From NCBI GenBank assembly GCA_039619475.1, contig CM077115.1, forward strand, positions 536,704,315 to 536,768,314: a stretch of DNA of 64,000 nucleotides, read 5' to 3'. The notes beneath the pieces were generated by a model that saw only the letters and a list, made by a program, of their open reading frames with translations, did not search any database and was not told the origin of the DNA. The stretch comes from Icerya purchasi (lineage: Eukaryota; Arthropoda; Insecta; Hemiptera; Monophlebidae). Positions 47,411 to 59,727 of the stretch are shown in pieces. The first letter of the stretch is position 1, and each line of letters starts with the position of its first letter. Position numbers and translations under genes: made by a program.

Positions 47411-48761
47411 AAAAATATGATGAAAGGAAAAACGAGAAATATAAAAAATAAAGGAATGAATAAAAGCGGGTGAAAATGAGCTAGCGGGATAATAAAAGAA
47501 TAATGAAAAGCGGAAAGGGCAAGAGTGTAAACAAGGAATCTGAAATACCACAATGATATAGCCATCACAGTCCAACTTGAATACAAACCACGCAAAGAAA
47601 AGAAAAAAGTGCGATTAACAGATAGTTTTTAAGTCTAAATCCCCATCGCTCAAATAAACCATTACATACGGGCCGTGGTATGCGATCAACCAACTTAGGC
47701 AAAGGCAGCAAACAACACCAGCCGAAAGCGTTGCAGAATATATATATATACCCAATGTCAGAAAAGTAATCGTCAAATAAGAAAAACGATCCAGAGTAAG
47801 ATTTAATCCGGAGAAGCGACACCCATCGCTCAAAAAATTATATTTTGTCTGTGTTCCTGTGCGCTATCAACGAGCATAATTAAGAGGCAAGCAAAGCGCT
47901 TAGAGAAAAAGTATGAAATTAACGTTGATACTGAAAAGATGGACTCTGTTAACACAGCCATATACGGATAATTCATATAACAATTTTTAAGAATCCTTAT
48001 AGATAGAAATGGAAGCCAAGGAATAAGCTACAGACAAAAGGCGAACAAAGATATTGAGTACGATAAGAATCCAGGAGGTATAAGCAGAAAATAAATACGG
48101 AGGAGCAAAGACGAAAATATACGACAGAACAATACATGCTAATGTAAAGGGAAATAAAAGTTTACCTTAAACTTTGCTTTAATTTAAATTAGCGATTGAA
48201 TTCAAACGCTAAGCAACGTCGGATCGAGAAATGAAACCGATAAGAACGAAGCGAAAAAAATAAAATAAAACAATAAAAATAAAAATATAAGAAAATAATA
48301 CAGGTATAAATTAAACGATCTTACCGCGATCTTTTCAACGTACAATTGAACAGAATGCGAATAAACTTTGTCACGCGAGAACAATATATTTCTTTTCACA
48401 TCGGTCCGATTGGTAACAAAAATAGTTCTTATCGTATTTTGTTTTCATCATTATGGCAGATGTTATTGGCGGAAAACTTTATTACCGTGTAGGTTTTTTT
48501 TTTTTCGCGCCACAAACGATATATTTTGCTTCAAAGACTCGCCGAACATGAAATAAGAAACATATTTATGATTAAAATTTTACGCATATTTCTGAAGAAT
48601 TGAAAGCCTAAATAGTTCTGTTAATTGTGTAAATAGATTTATTCTTCTTTTGTGTTCGTAGTTTTAATTTTTTTTTTTAATAGATGTATACAGTAAAAAA
48701 TAAAAAATAAAAAATGACTTAATGTAATTTTATTTGATTTGATTTTTTTTTTTTTTATTAG
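47411..48761. other. HDAC4 intron, probable 5' part of the LINE, then AT-rich DNA
   Basis: Purine-rich to about 47.9 kb, then ordinary AT-rich intron ending in a T-rich acceptor tract. Confidence 0.35.
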
Positions 48762-48863
48762 CAAATTAGGCAAACTGTACTAACACGTGCTGAATCTCGA
48801 AACCAACTTACTAATGTTGTTCAGAATAATAAGTTGGATGAAGCAAATGATATTGAATCTGAG
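48762..48863 (+). CDS. HDAC4: HDAC4 exon: linker after second 14-3-3 site
   Basis: The exon follows a long T tract and TTATTAG and ends at GTTTGT. It has 34 codons, phase 0 at both ends. It encodes QIRQTVLTRAESRNQLTNVV, then QNNKLDEANDIESE. Position and phase fit the acidic linker between the second 14-3-3 site and the deacetylase domain. Confidence 0.88.
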
Positions 48864-49238
48864 GTTTGTATTCTGCAGTATACTTTACTTATTTTATATT
48901 ATTTTCTTTTTTTGCTACTAGCCGGTGATTAAAATAATCCACTGAACCAGAAATAAATATGGTAGCTGAAAAACGTAAATATTAATTGCAGAAATGGATA
49001 GTATAACAGATATTTTTATAAAAACTTTTTTGTCTTCGCTATTTATTAACTTTTTTTTTTCATCGTTTCATTCGTAATACTGTGATATAATTATTAACAC
49101 GTGGTCCCTAATCTTCGAGATTTTAGTTCGATTTCATTTCAGAGTTATGCACTTACATAGAGGTATTCTCTATTGATGCAAATGTAAATTAATTTGTGTT
49201 ACAATTATTTATTTATTTGGTTACTGGTTTTAATATAG

Positions 49239-49356
49239 GTTATTGATTTAACAAATCGAAATAACTTTTCAATTACGGGAAATAGAAATTGTGAACAACC
49301 TGCTAGAACTATACTACAAAAAAATATGCTGCAGTCAAGAGGCGAAATTACTGCAG
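49239..49356 (+). CDS. HDAC4: HDAC4 exon: linker
   Basis: The exon follows TTTAATATAG and ends at GTAATT, phase 0 in and phase 1 out (39 codons plus G). It encodes VIDLTNRNNFSITGN, then PARTILQKNMLQSRGEITA. The sequence is weakly conserved. The assignment rests on splice signals and exact phase agreement with both neighbours. Confidence 0.85.
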
Positions 49357-49824
49357 GTAATTAATTTATAAATAATCTTACTAATTTCTTATAAATTTGT
49401 TCTATATTTAAAATGCGGGTTTGCGGTGATCGCTCATTTCTTAAATTAGATTCGGACTTTTGCCGCTGATTTTATGCTACAGTGACAATATAATTATTGT
49501 GCTTACATTTTATATTTTACTTTTTTTTTTTTTTTTTTTTCGTGTATCATTTTGCAATGAACATTTTGCGAGTTAAAATATTTCTCGTAACAGCACGCTT
49601 TTAGGAAACGGCAGTTTTAATAAATTGAAAAACATTTTCACAAACGGGATTTATCAAATTCGTTAGTTTGACTCGCATTGTACAAAATTAATTTGATTCC
49701 GAAAACGAAATGTCAACGTTAAGTAATTTTATATGCATTATATTCTCGAATATTTCAAAAAATCAGTAGTTCACTGTGCATATATTCAATGGAATATACG
49801 GTGAATATATATTATGCGGCATAA

Positions 49825-49957
49825 ATCATTTTCGGACACAACTGTGTTAAATATATTTACTTAACGTTCCGGAAGGATTACAATACCCGTCATCGGAAAA
49901 TTCTGATGATGGTTGGTGTAATCCTTCCGAAACGTCACAGTTGTGTCCTAAAATGAT
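49825..49957. repeat. 133-nt imperfect hairpin
   Basis: Outer arms ATCATTTTCGGACACAACTG (49825-49844) and CAGTTGTGTCCTAAAATGAT (49938-49957) pair, as do inner arms CCGGAAGGATTACA and TGTAATCCTTCCG. An asymmetric insertion of about 17 nt (49847-49863) bulges the left arm. It could be a MITE remnant or a structured transcript within the HDAC4 intron. Confidence 0.8.
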
Positions 49958-50994
49958 TCACGATGAATAACGATCACTGCGAAAGTTTTAAACATTTATA
50001 TATTGCATAGTTTGAAATTTATTAATAATTTTACTAATCTGTATTTTCCACCCGTGTATTTTAAGACTATTTCTTAATGTTATATAATCACATCGTCATA
50101 GTAGTCAGTGTGTATGTGTGTATATAGATCGTACGCCACACTCCTTATTATTCATAAATAATCTTAACAACTTCTCGCACAAACCGGTACAATCTAAGTT
50201 CAGTATAAAACTTCATGTATTACCCGGTTGTGTCTCAAAAGTTTTGATATTGTTACTGCAAAACATAAAAAAAAAATTTTTTTTTTTTATGTTCGAAGTA
50301 GTTTTTATTTAAGTCTATTTAACGTAGTCCACTTTTCGAAATAACCTGCAGCTTTGCGTTTATTTCAATTTACTTTATACACCTATTCCTCTCCTAAGTT
50401 GCAACTGCAATAACTTTACGAATATAAGATAATCGAAAGGACATATGTAATAATGCACAAATGTTGTTTAATGATCCTTCCCAATTCTTTATGCGCTCAC
50501 AGTTTTTTCAGGGGCAAAAGTTTTGAGGGTCATTCTGTGAACTAGAGAGTTATCACGGGGAGCAAAAAAAAAACAGCAATCTTTTCATAAGATGAGCCAA
50601 CTTAAATCTTTTACAAAAGCGTTGATAAAATGTGACATTTAAAACGATTCCGAGGAAGGCAAACTTTTCACTCCAATATTTTTACTATCAAAAAAAGAAG
50701 AAAAAAAAAAAACGAAACAATATTGTTCGATTTTCAACTTTTGAAACTATAATTTTTCAACTACACTGAATTCAGATCAATTGTTTGTGAGCTTTGTCGC
50801 TTGTTTCTGGGATATTCGGTAAAAAAAATTGATGCGATAAGATTTAAAAAGTACTGGAGCCAATAATGAAGAAAATAGCTTTGTAATGATAATAATATTC
50901 GATTTTTTCGTTTTTTTCCAATTAAGATACAAACGTACACGTGTAAAATTTACAAATGAATTTATTTTACGTAATCCTTTATTATTATTCTTAG

Positions 50995-51142
50995 GTTCTG
51001 TAGTAGGCGGATCGCACGTAGTAAGACCTTTAGCGCGAGCTTTCTCAAGTCCATTGGTTGCACTTGGTTCAGATGGAATACAGCATCCGCAGTCAGTATA
51101 TCAAAATGCTGACCACAGTGTACAACTATTCAAATCAGCCAG
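50995..51142 (+). CDS. HDAC4: HDAC4 exon: third 14-3-3-like site
   Basis: The exon follows TTATTCTTAG and ends at GTAGAA; two leading bases complete Gly, 48 codons follow, two bases are left. It encodes SVVGGSHVVRPLARAFSSPL, then VALGSDGIQHPQ and SVQLFKSA. RPLARAFSSP corresponds to RPLSRAQSSP, the third 14-3-3 serine motif that precedes the deacetylase domain in human HDAC4. Phe replaces Gln before the serine. Confidence 0.92.
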
Positions 51143-51691
51143 GTAGAAATAGTGTTTATTTGTTGTTTTTTTCCCCCCCCTATTTTGATCTATATATGGA
51201 TGTAAAACTAAATGTTTAACACAACATTTACTCTATTCGTTTATTCTTAATAACACATTTCCATTATATTTTAACAATTTACAATGTGAAGAACTCTGGT
51301 CTGGAACTCTTTTAAAATGGCCATTCATTTCAAAAATAAAATAAATTGGATGTTTAAAACTATTTTTACATATATATTTTTTGATAAGAATTTTATTTAT
51401 TTATTTAAAATTCATAGCCGAAAGGTAATTATATACGCCACTAATAAATAAAAAACAGCACCTCTACTCTTGATTTATCTCATTTTAAATATGCAATACT
51501 GTTGACGTATTTTAAATGATAATGCGAATTTAAAATCTAATGTTGGAGAGCTGGGTCGAAAAAAAAAAAAAATACATAAAATAATAAATTTATATTTATT
51601 AGAAATTGATCTTTTCGGAGTTGTTTTATAAACCTCGCCTCCCTTTTTTTCAGTCGACGTATTTTCTTCATCAGATCATAAGAAAATTATA
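51143..51691. other. HDAC4 intron, AT-rich
   Basis: Nothing recognised. Confidence 0.5.
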
Positions 51692-52795
51692 AGACCCTCA
51701 AAATTTTAAAATTAAAGGCCCCAAATTTCAAAAAATGTAAAAAACAAAAATTTTCAAAAAATTCCACAGCTAGTTTTATGTGAGTTACAGTTTTGATTTT
51801 CTTTTTAACCTGCATACAAAGGTCTCCAGAATACAGAAAAATTTTGATATTTAGGGACCAAAATTTGGAGAAATACACGTTTAAAGCGGCAAAAAAAAGT
51901 CCGCAGCCCTTTACATAGTAGCTGGAAGGTCACCAATCGCTAAAATATAGGACAAATACGAGACCTGCAAAATTTTAAAATTAAAGGGTCCAAATTTTGC
52001 AAAATGTAAAAATCGAGTTTTAAGAAAAAAAATGTTTAAAAAATTTCTCAACCGGATCTATATGAGTAATGGTATTGATTTTCATTGTAACCTGCATATT
52101 GAGGACTCTAGAATACAGGAAATTAATAAAATTCGAAAAATGTTGATATTTAGGGAACAAAATTTGTGAAAATACACGCTTAAGGCGGTAAGACTGGAAA
52201 ATTAAAAAAAAATCCACAGCCATTTCCGTGGTAGCTGGAGAGTCCCTCTTTTTTTTTTTTAATGATGTATTTCAATCATTAGAATATAGGAAAAATACGA
52301 GACCCTAAAAGTTTTAAATTAAAGAACCCAAATTTCTGAAAAATGTGAAAATTAAGTTTTAAGAAAAAATGTTCAAAAAATCCCACAGCCAGAGTTCTAT
52401 ATGAGTTACAGTTTTGATTTTCTTTTTAACCTGCATACTAAGGTCTCCCGAATACAGGAAAAATATTAACTTTGAAAATTTTTGATATTTAAGGACCAAA
52501 ATTTGGGAAAATACACTCTTAAAGCGGTAATACCGGTAACTAAAAAAAAGTCCGCAGCCCCATTCCATGATAGCTGGAGGATTACTCTTTTTTTTTTTTT
52601 TTAATGACGTATTTCAATCGCTAGAATATAGGAAAAATACATGACTCCAAACATTTTTCAATCAAAGGGCCCAAATTTTGAAAAATGTAAAAATCGAGTT
52701 TTAAGCAAAAAACTTTTAAAAACTTCTACAGCGGGTTCTATGTGAGTTACGGCATTGATCTTCTTTTTAACCTGCATACTAACGTCTCCAAAAAT
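51692..52795. repeat. Four diverged tandem copies of an approximately 340-bp unit
   Basis: Unit starts at about 51692, 51960, 52300 and 52642. Each carries the same landmarks: AGACCYTNNAAAATTTTAA, TATGTGAGTTACAG, TTTTTAACCTGCATACTAA, GATATTTAGGGACCAAAATT, TCCGCAGCC and GTAGCTGGA. The first copy lacks about 70 bp including a T-rich segment, and the last is cut to about 150 bp. Three copies have an open minus-strand frame of about 65 codons with the shared core MQVKKKIKTVTHIEL. Satellite-like, inside an HDAC4 intron. Confidence 0.9.
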
Positions 52796-53583
52796 AATTA
52801 AATATAATATATTCCTCTGACATATATTACCCTGCTGGCGGTTTCAGTTTTTCAGATATTTTAATCTAAATTTCACTTTTTAATTGACGTGTATTCATGT
52901 ATTTCTTTTTTTAAAAAAAAAAGAAAAAAAACGCTGCAGTCTTCATGAAAATTTACAAATACAATTTAAAGTCCGAAGGAACGGCTTCGCTGCCAGCCAG
53001 TCTAATCCCCTAGTATATTTATACAATAATTAATTGTAGTTCAGTGCATGTAAAAATATTTGTGAATTATGTATAACTATTATCGAAGGTAACACAAATT
53101 GTTGACATAATAGAACAACATTTGAATATTAACCGATTATTTTATTATTAAAATATCCCAAAATAAATATGAAAATATTATTTTAAAAAATTTTTCTTTG
53201 TGATCAGCTCATTTTGAACAAAAATAAATTATGTATGCTAAAAAACGTAGACACACGAAATATCTAAAATTTGCAATTTTAAAAATGCTAAATTGAAGAA
53301 AATGTTAATAGTCTGTGAGTTTTTATTGTATTTTTCAAATTTGGCGTAACTTTCTTGAAACGAGAGTTTATTAAATTTTCGGAATTTGGGCTAAAATACT
53401 TTCATTAAAAAAACTGAAAACCACGTTAAAACTAACATGGAATATTCGAATTCTTCTCATTTTTCATGTGTCGGTTCATCGTGTTACTGGATCAGTACGA
53501 AATCGCTGATCGATAAATATGGCGTAAGATCTACCAAAAAAAAAAATAATAATAATTTATTGTTAATATCTGTTTCTATTCAG
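52796..53583. other. HDAC4 intron, AT-rich
   Basis: No feature recognised other than the acceptor for the next exon. Confidence 0.5.
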
Positions 53584-53813
53584 TGGTCCGCATAGATTGA
53601 CAACGGCACTAGCATTTGACAACTTAATGCTAAAACATTCATGTATTTGTGGAGATAACTCTAGTCATCCGGAACATGGCGGACGATTACAAAGCGTTTG
53701 GGCTAGACTGGTAGAAACCGGTTTAGTAGCACGTTGTGATCGTTTACGTTCCAGAAAAGCTACATTAGAAGAATTGCAAACTTGTCATAGCGAAGCTCAC
53801 ACGCTGTTGTTTG
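53584..53813 (+). CDS. HDAC4: HDAC4 exon: start of deacetylase domain, zinc-binding CxCG loop
   Basis: The exon follows TTCTATTCAG and ends at GTACGT. One leading base completes Ser, 76 codons follow, one base remains. It encodes [20 protein letters not shown] and [20 protein letters not shown], then [20 protein letters not shown]. KHxCxCG...SSHPEHxGR is the class IIa-specific zinc-binding subdomain next to the active site, and [15 protein letters not shown] is a conserved helix. In human HDAC4 this structural zinc site is required for binding SMRT/N-CoR-HDAC3. Confidence 0.98.
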
Positions 53814-54789
53814 GTACGTTTACATAATAATACGCAATTATGTGAGGAATTATCAGAAATATATCTTCACGTGCTTCTCTTCTTCGCCGCGAATAATTCA
53901 AAATCCGTATGCACACTCGCAAAGTGTGTTTGCGACAAATTATTATAGAAAAAAGTTCCGTAACTACATTAATGATTAATCAAATAAATTTTTTTAAATT
54001 AACGTTAAACTTTCGTGGTTTGTTTTGTATTAACCATGCAATTATTTTCGATATAAACTGTGCCCAAATTATCCGCAACGAAATGTTTGAAACACTACTA
54101 CTCTATTAGTACAACAAGAACTCATTGAGTTTTGTATGCAGTTTTCGTTTGTTCAGTATATCGTGTATGAAAGTGCGAACGCTTTTTAAGCCGACTTCTA
54201 CCGATATCTAATTAGACGAGGATTAGCAGAAAATAGGTTTCATTATCAACCGCATCTGTTGAGACATTCCCATTTAATCATCTTTAAGCGGCTATCGACC
54301 ATTTTTAAAAATGGGAATACAAATTGGAAAATTTGCTATGACCGAAACAGACGTTTCCATATGCTCTTTTCACCATACGAAATGTTTCGGTAACCGTTTT
54401 ACAACCTCATTGCTTCATTACAAAAATCGTAACAAACACAAAGAACGCCTCAACTCCATTGTAGGATAAAACCAATCGAAATTTAGGATGATCTAAAATT
54501 CTAAAGCTGGATTGGACTAACTCTAATGTGTTTTTATCATTAATTGATAGCGTCAAAACGTAAAATTAATAGCTCTTTTTACTGAAAATTCAATGAATAT
54601 TTCTACTCGTTGTTAACAACAAAAATTGTTGAAACTAAGTGAATAACTTAAAAATAATGAAAGAAATATAAGTGTTGAATAGAATTTAAACGATATCGAT
54701 CACTAAGCGCTTAGTGATTTAATTTTTTTTTTTTGAAATGAATAATATTCCCGTGTAAAATTGATTACGCTGTAAAATTTTTTATTTAG
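53814..54789. other. HDAC4 intron
   Basis: AT-rich, nothing recognised. Confidence 0.5.
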
Positions 54790-54972
54790 GTACGAATCCT
54801 ACCAACAGGCAAAAGCTGGATATGAACAAGCTATCTGAATTAACTCTTAAAAGTTTTGTTCGATTGTCCTGCGGGGGTATCGGCGTTGATTCGGATACAA
54901 CTTGGAATGAAGCACACACTGCTCCGGCAGCTAGGATGGCTGTTGGGTGCGTCACTGATCTCGCTTTTAAAG
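54790..54972 (+). CDS. HDAC4: HDAC4 exon: deacetylase domain, second part
   Basis: The exon follows TTTTATTTAG and ends at GTAGCT. Two leading bases complete Gly, 60 codons follow, one base remains. It encodes [20 protein letters not shown], then [20 protein letters not shown], then [19 protein letters not shown]. LPCGGVGVDSDTxWNExHSxxAARxAVGCV is the matching HDAC4 stretch. CGGxGVDSDT is a class II signature. All expected residues are present. Confidence 0.98.
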
Positions 54973-55094
54973 GTAGCTCTACCCTGCGGATTAGTTACAT
55001 AGTATTATTATTTCCGAAGATGACATTTAAAATGTTTACGTAATTAATGACGCGTCTATTATCTTTCCTTTTAATCGTGCGATATTTTTGTTAG

Positions 55095-55258
55095 CTGCTG
55101 CCGGGGATATTAAAAATGGCTTTGCAATCGTAAGACCGCCGGGTCATCATGCAGAACGTTCCGCAGCGATGGGTTTTTGCTTCTTCAATTCAGTCGCCAT
55201 CGCCGCTAAACTATTGCAACAAAAAATGGATTTAAAACGAATACTAATAGTGGATTGG
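55095..55258 (+). CDS. HDAC4: HDAC4 exon: active-site GHHAE segment; last exon in the window
   Basis: The exon follows TTTTGTTAG and ends at GTGAGT. Two leading bases complete Ala, 54 codons follow, phase 0 out. It encodes [20 protein letters not shown], then [20 protein letters not shown] and [15 protein letters not shown] holds the catalytic histidine pair. In homologues the next residues are DVHHGNG with the zinc-binding Asp and His. No exon for these was found in the remaining 8.7 kb, so the gene continues beyond the right edge. Confidence 0.98.
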
Positions 55259-56018
55259 GTGAGTTCAATTTTCTGTCTCGAGTCTGTTATTACAGGTTGA
55301 CGGACAGTTTTTTAAAAATGCAAACATCTTTGCCTATCTTCTGTTCATATTTTACGTATATTTTTGTTTATTGTTTCGAGGTTTATCATTAGAAAAACGG
55401 GGGAAAAAAAAAGACCCTTTAATTATAGACCGATTTTTGATATAGCGCAAAATTGTGCTGAAAAATTAATATTAACTACGACGAAAACTCATCTAAACCC
55501 TTTTTAGTTTGAGTCTACTAAATCAGAGGTGTCATAGGTTATCGGGATTTGTCTGGTCCCGAATCCAAGTCGCTCCCAGGTATATATCCAATCTGAAATA
55601 TAATTGGATACCAAAGAAATCTGGGAAAGTAAAGGCGGCCGAGAGAAAAGAATTGGCCCCAATATTCTCTTTAGATCCATTAGACTTTTTTTTTTTTCAT
55701 AATTGTATATATCTGAGATATCATAAATTTTGTGTGTAAAGTGTGTTGGGTGCTTAAAATTTAACACAGAATTTTTATAGTAAAGTATACATAAAATTAA
55801 TGGATCATTAACAATGTTTATATGAAATTGTATTGGTGATGTGGCACTTAGTCACCAGTAACAATTTATTTAATATAAGAAAAAAGAGAAACAATACGCC
55901 TTAGTACATTAATGGATTTGAAGTTTACTCATTCGATTTAATCAGAGTTGTAAGCAAAGCGTTTTTTCATTGCCATATGAAAGAATCTAAGCAAAATTAT
56001 TACAATTCTTTGGATCTA
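55259..56018. other. Start of the terminal HDAC4 intron
   Basis: Holds copy 2 of the interspersed repeat at 55572-55682. Otherwise AT-rich. Confidence 0.5.
55572..55682 (+). repeat. Interspersed repeat, copy 2 of 3
   Basis: Shares TATCCAAYCTGAAAT, GAAATCTGGGAAAGT and GGCGGCCGRGAGAAA, with the following TTGGCCCC, with copy 1 near 19.5 kb. It lacks the second half of that copy. Confidence 0.75.
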
Positions 56019-56086
56019 TTTTTTTTTTTTTTTTTTTTTTACGAGTAGCTAATGCCTTTTAGGCTATTACTCGATTTGTGAATTAT

Positions 56087-59000
56087 CTAAATATACTTAG
56101 AAATTTTTGTATTAATTATAAAACCAGTAAGTTCTTGCAGGCAGTTTACATCCGGAATTTGTGTATTCAGCTGATTTCTGCGATGTTGGATGTATTTTTG
56201 GCAGGATACCACAATATGATGAACTGTTAGCGGCTCGCAGCACACCTCGCATATAGGCGGCGGCTGATCGTTCAGCAGGTACGAGTGAGTGATGGCAGTG
56301 TGGCCCAGGAATATTCTTTTGACTGTTGTTTCTAGCCTCGGAGAGCAGGTATTGCCAATACTTGCTGGCCAGGCATCCAGGTTCTTCTTTATATTTCCAA
56401 GCATACTTGGGCGAGCTCGGAAGGACTGGTTCCACGAGTTTAAAATGCGCTGGATATAATGTTGAGCTATGTCCTCTCCAAGCATTACCGGCAGGGAGGC
56501 TTGGTTCTGTCCTCGCGCCGCATGGTGGACATCATGGCTTTCTATCCCTCGGTGACTCGGTATCCAGACAAAGGTAACTGCAGTATTATGTTTGATTAAC
56601 TCCAAGATGCAGTACCATATGTGGTCTACTATCGTAATAGCAGAGTTTCTTGTTTCGATGTACTGCAACGCCAGAGCTGAGTCGGTCATTATCATGTACT
56701 GGTCAGGAGGCTGGCCCGCGATCTGTATCAGACATTGGAGCAAAGTTATCATCTCAGCTGCAAGGACCGACAGCATACTCGGTAGACTGAAAGAGTAGGA
56801 CCTATTTCCGATGGAAAAAGCACCTCCTGCATGACTCGGAGTTTTAGATGCATCTGTGAAACAAATGACTGCGTTGGGCTGCTGTTGAAGAACGTCCTGA
56901 AGTCTTCTACGATTCTCCATGTTCGGTTGCGTTTTAACATCTGCTGAGAATAGGTCCCAACGAACTGCGGGTTTAAACTGGTTCCAAGGTGGTACAACTG
57001 TAGGAATTTTATTCAGGATACTGCGTATCGTCCCTAGTGGTCTTTAAAGTTCCATTTTTTGTAGCTCTTTTTGTATATGTATGCGGTTTAGGTGTTGTTG
57101 ATGACTAGCAACGTTCATGACGTATTTAATGGATAGTATTTTCCTCCGGTAGCAAAGTGGAGGGATGCTACTAAGGCATTGGAGGCTCGCTGTTGGAGTG
57201 GTTGGAAAAGCTTTCAATGCAATCCTTAGTCCAGTATTTTGTACCACATCCAGTATGTTCAGCAGACGTTTACTAGCCGACGAGAATATCACCGATCCGT
57301 AGTCGATTCTTGGGCGGATGAGGGCATTGTATACCCGAAGCAATGTTGAGCTCCTTGGTCCAAAGGTCCTATTGCTCATCATCTTCATGATGTTGAATAA
57401 TGGCTGACACGTTTGGTTAAGTGAAAATATGTGATTACGCCGCGTCAATTTAGGGTCAAAATGTACACCAAGAAATTTATAGTCCATCGAATGTTTTATG
57501 GTGGCTTTATTAATTGTTAAATTTAGTGAGGCTTGACTTCGTTTTCTTGTAAATACCATATATTTAGTTTTTTGGGGAGAGAAATGAAGGCCAGTAGTCC
57601 TGCTCCAGTCCTGTAAGTTATCCATGCATTTTTGCAATAGTGCTTGGGCGTAAACCAGGTCAGCTGTTCGTAACGTAATATTTATATCATCGGCAAATAG
57701 TCTGGTTGAGATGGGTGATGGGATTGAATTCGTAAGTGTTTATCAGGATCAGAAAACAGTAGACACTCAATACGCTGCCTTGTGGCACCCCATTTTCGAT
57801 TGAAAAGTCTTGTGAATATTTGTTTTCTACTCGAACTTTGATTGTGCGGTTTAACAGGAAGTTTCTAACGAAATGTACTAGTCTACCCTTCAATCCCATC
57901 CCTAAGAGTAGTTGAATAATTTTGTCTCCACGCTGTGTCATATGCTTTCTGTATGTCACAGAAAACCGATATTAAGTATTGCTTATCCTGAAAAGCCTTC
58001 AATATTTCCTGGTGTAAGTTATACAGTGGATCCAGAGCGCTCCTGTATTTCCGGAACTCCGTCTGATTTTCTGGTATGAGTCCGTTTTGCTCCAGGTACC
58101 ATAGTAATCGGTGTGCCACAAGTTTTTCCATCAACTTGCCTGTGGCACAGGTTAGAGAGATCGGTCTATAGGACGCTGGACTGGTGCGGTCTTTATTAGA
58201 CTTTAGTATAGGAATTATTACTGCCCTGCTCCATAGTTGAGAATAACAGTTTTCCGTCCAGATTCTATTAAACATACTTAGTAAGTACTTCTTCATTTCC
58301 GGGGCCAGCTTTCTGAGGAATAGGGAGGGAATTCCATCCGGGCCCGGTGCCGAGTTTTTACCTATTCTAGTAATCGCTTCATCTAGTTCGTTTTCTGTGA
58401 ACAGCGTGTTGTAATGCTCCTGATTGTTCGAGTCGACTAGTAGTAATTTCTGCTCTTCTTTTATTTTATACGACAGGAATCGTTTGCTATACCATTGATT
58501 AGACGATGTTTCAGCATAGTAATTACCAAAGATATTGGCTACTTCCTCTAGATCTTGAGTAAGCCCTGTTGGCCCCTGTAATGTTATAACTGGGAGAGAT
58601 CCTCTAGTCCCATTTAAGATGTCGATTTTCCGCCAGATCTGTGAAGGGCTGGAGCTGGTATTTGTTTCAGAAACAAATTCTTCCCAGCTTCTCCTTTTAT
58701 TTTGCCTAATTATTTGTCGAGCTCGAGCACGACAAAGGCGAAAGTTAGCTAGGTCTGCATTCAGCCTGGTAGTTCGAAATCTCCTTAGAGCACTGTTGCG
58801 GTTTTGGATAGCAACTTTTACTTCATGACTCCACCACGGAACATTGCGTGCTTTCATAACCGGAGACGTTTTCGGAATAGACCTCTCCGCTGCTACCGTT
58901 ATGTGATTGTTGAAAGACTCAATCACTGTGTCAATATTAGTAGAGTCGGAGTTGAAGGGAAGGTTGCATAGTTCTTGGAACTTATTCCAGTTCGCTTTTT

Positions 59001-59727
59001 CCGTTATCCAGCGTTGATGCTTATTGATGTTATCCTTCTTGTTTACTCTATTGATCCGTAGGTAAATCGGGTAGCGGTCACTGTGGCACAAGTCTGAATG
59101 GGTTGACCACTGGAATTTCGAATAGACGTCATTCGTTGATAGGGTTAAATCAATGGTCGAAAAAGTGCCTTTAAAGGAGTTAAATCTTGTCGGCTGCTTC
59201 TTGTTTAGCATTGAAACGTGCAAGTGTGTGTTGAGCAACTTTTCAAATATTTTCCCTTTCCTGTTCGTTTTATGGGATCCCCACAGAGTGCTGTGGGCAT
59301 TCATATCCCCCCACTAATAGGAAAGGCGTTGGTAGCTGTCCTACGAGCAGGTTGATTTCATCATATGTCGGCTCTGCATTTGGTGGCAGATATATGTTGC
59401 AGATAGTGAGTTGATGGCAAGGAGTTGATCTGCAGAAGTGAATGTTTATCGTTACATTCCGGATTACCGTGTTTAACCGTAGTTCCTTTATTATCGGTAT
59501 TGATTTATGTATGAAGGTGCTACTCCGCCTGACGCATGTAATCCAGCAGTATGGTCATAGCGGACAAGTTGGTAGTTTTTTATCGATGGAGACTGTGTTG
59601 GTCGAAAGTGCGTTTCTTGCAAACAGATAATAACGGGGTTTTTGAGGGTAATTAGTTGCTGGAGTTCTGATAGATTATTTTGGAAGCCGTTAATGTTCCA
59701 TTGCAAGAGAAAGTTATTCATCGGCAT
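56087..59727 (-). pseudogene. LINE ORF2 (endonuclease, reverse transcriptase, RNase H), several breaks
   Basis: Begins MPMNNFLLQWNINGFQ and CLQETHF (endonuclease). It is shifted near 59520 and again in a run of six G near 59310, just before MNAHSTLWG. The long central frame (59304-57883) holds PWWSHEV, the fingers APGPDGIP and SYRPISLTCATGKLMEKL, and FCDIQKAYDTAW. A shift near 57930 leads to IENGVPQGSVLS, and another near 57700 to LFADDINI (the catalytic YADD position). One stop follows at 57044-57046. The RNase H part has CFTDASKT, AAEMI, MTDSALAL and WIPSHRGI. The C-terminus has CEVCCEPLTVHHIVVSC. It is not translatable as one protein. Confidence 0.92.
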
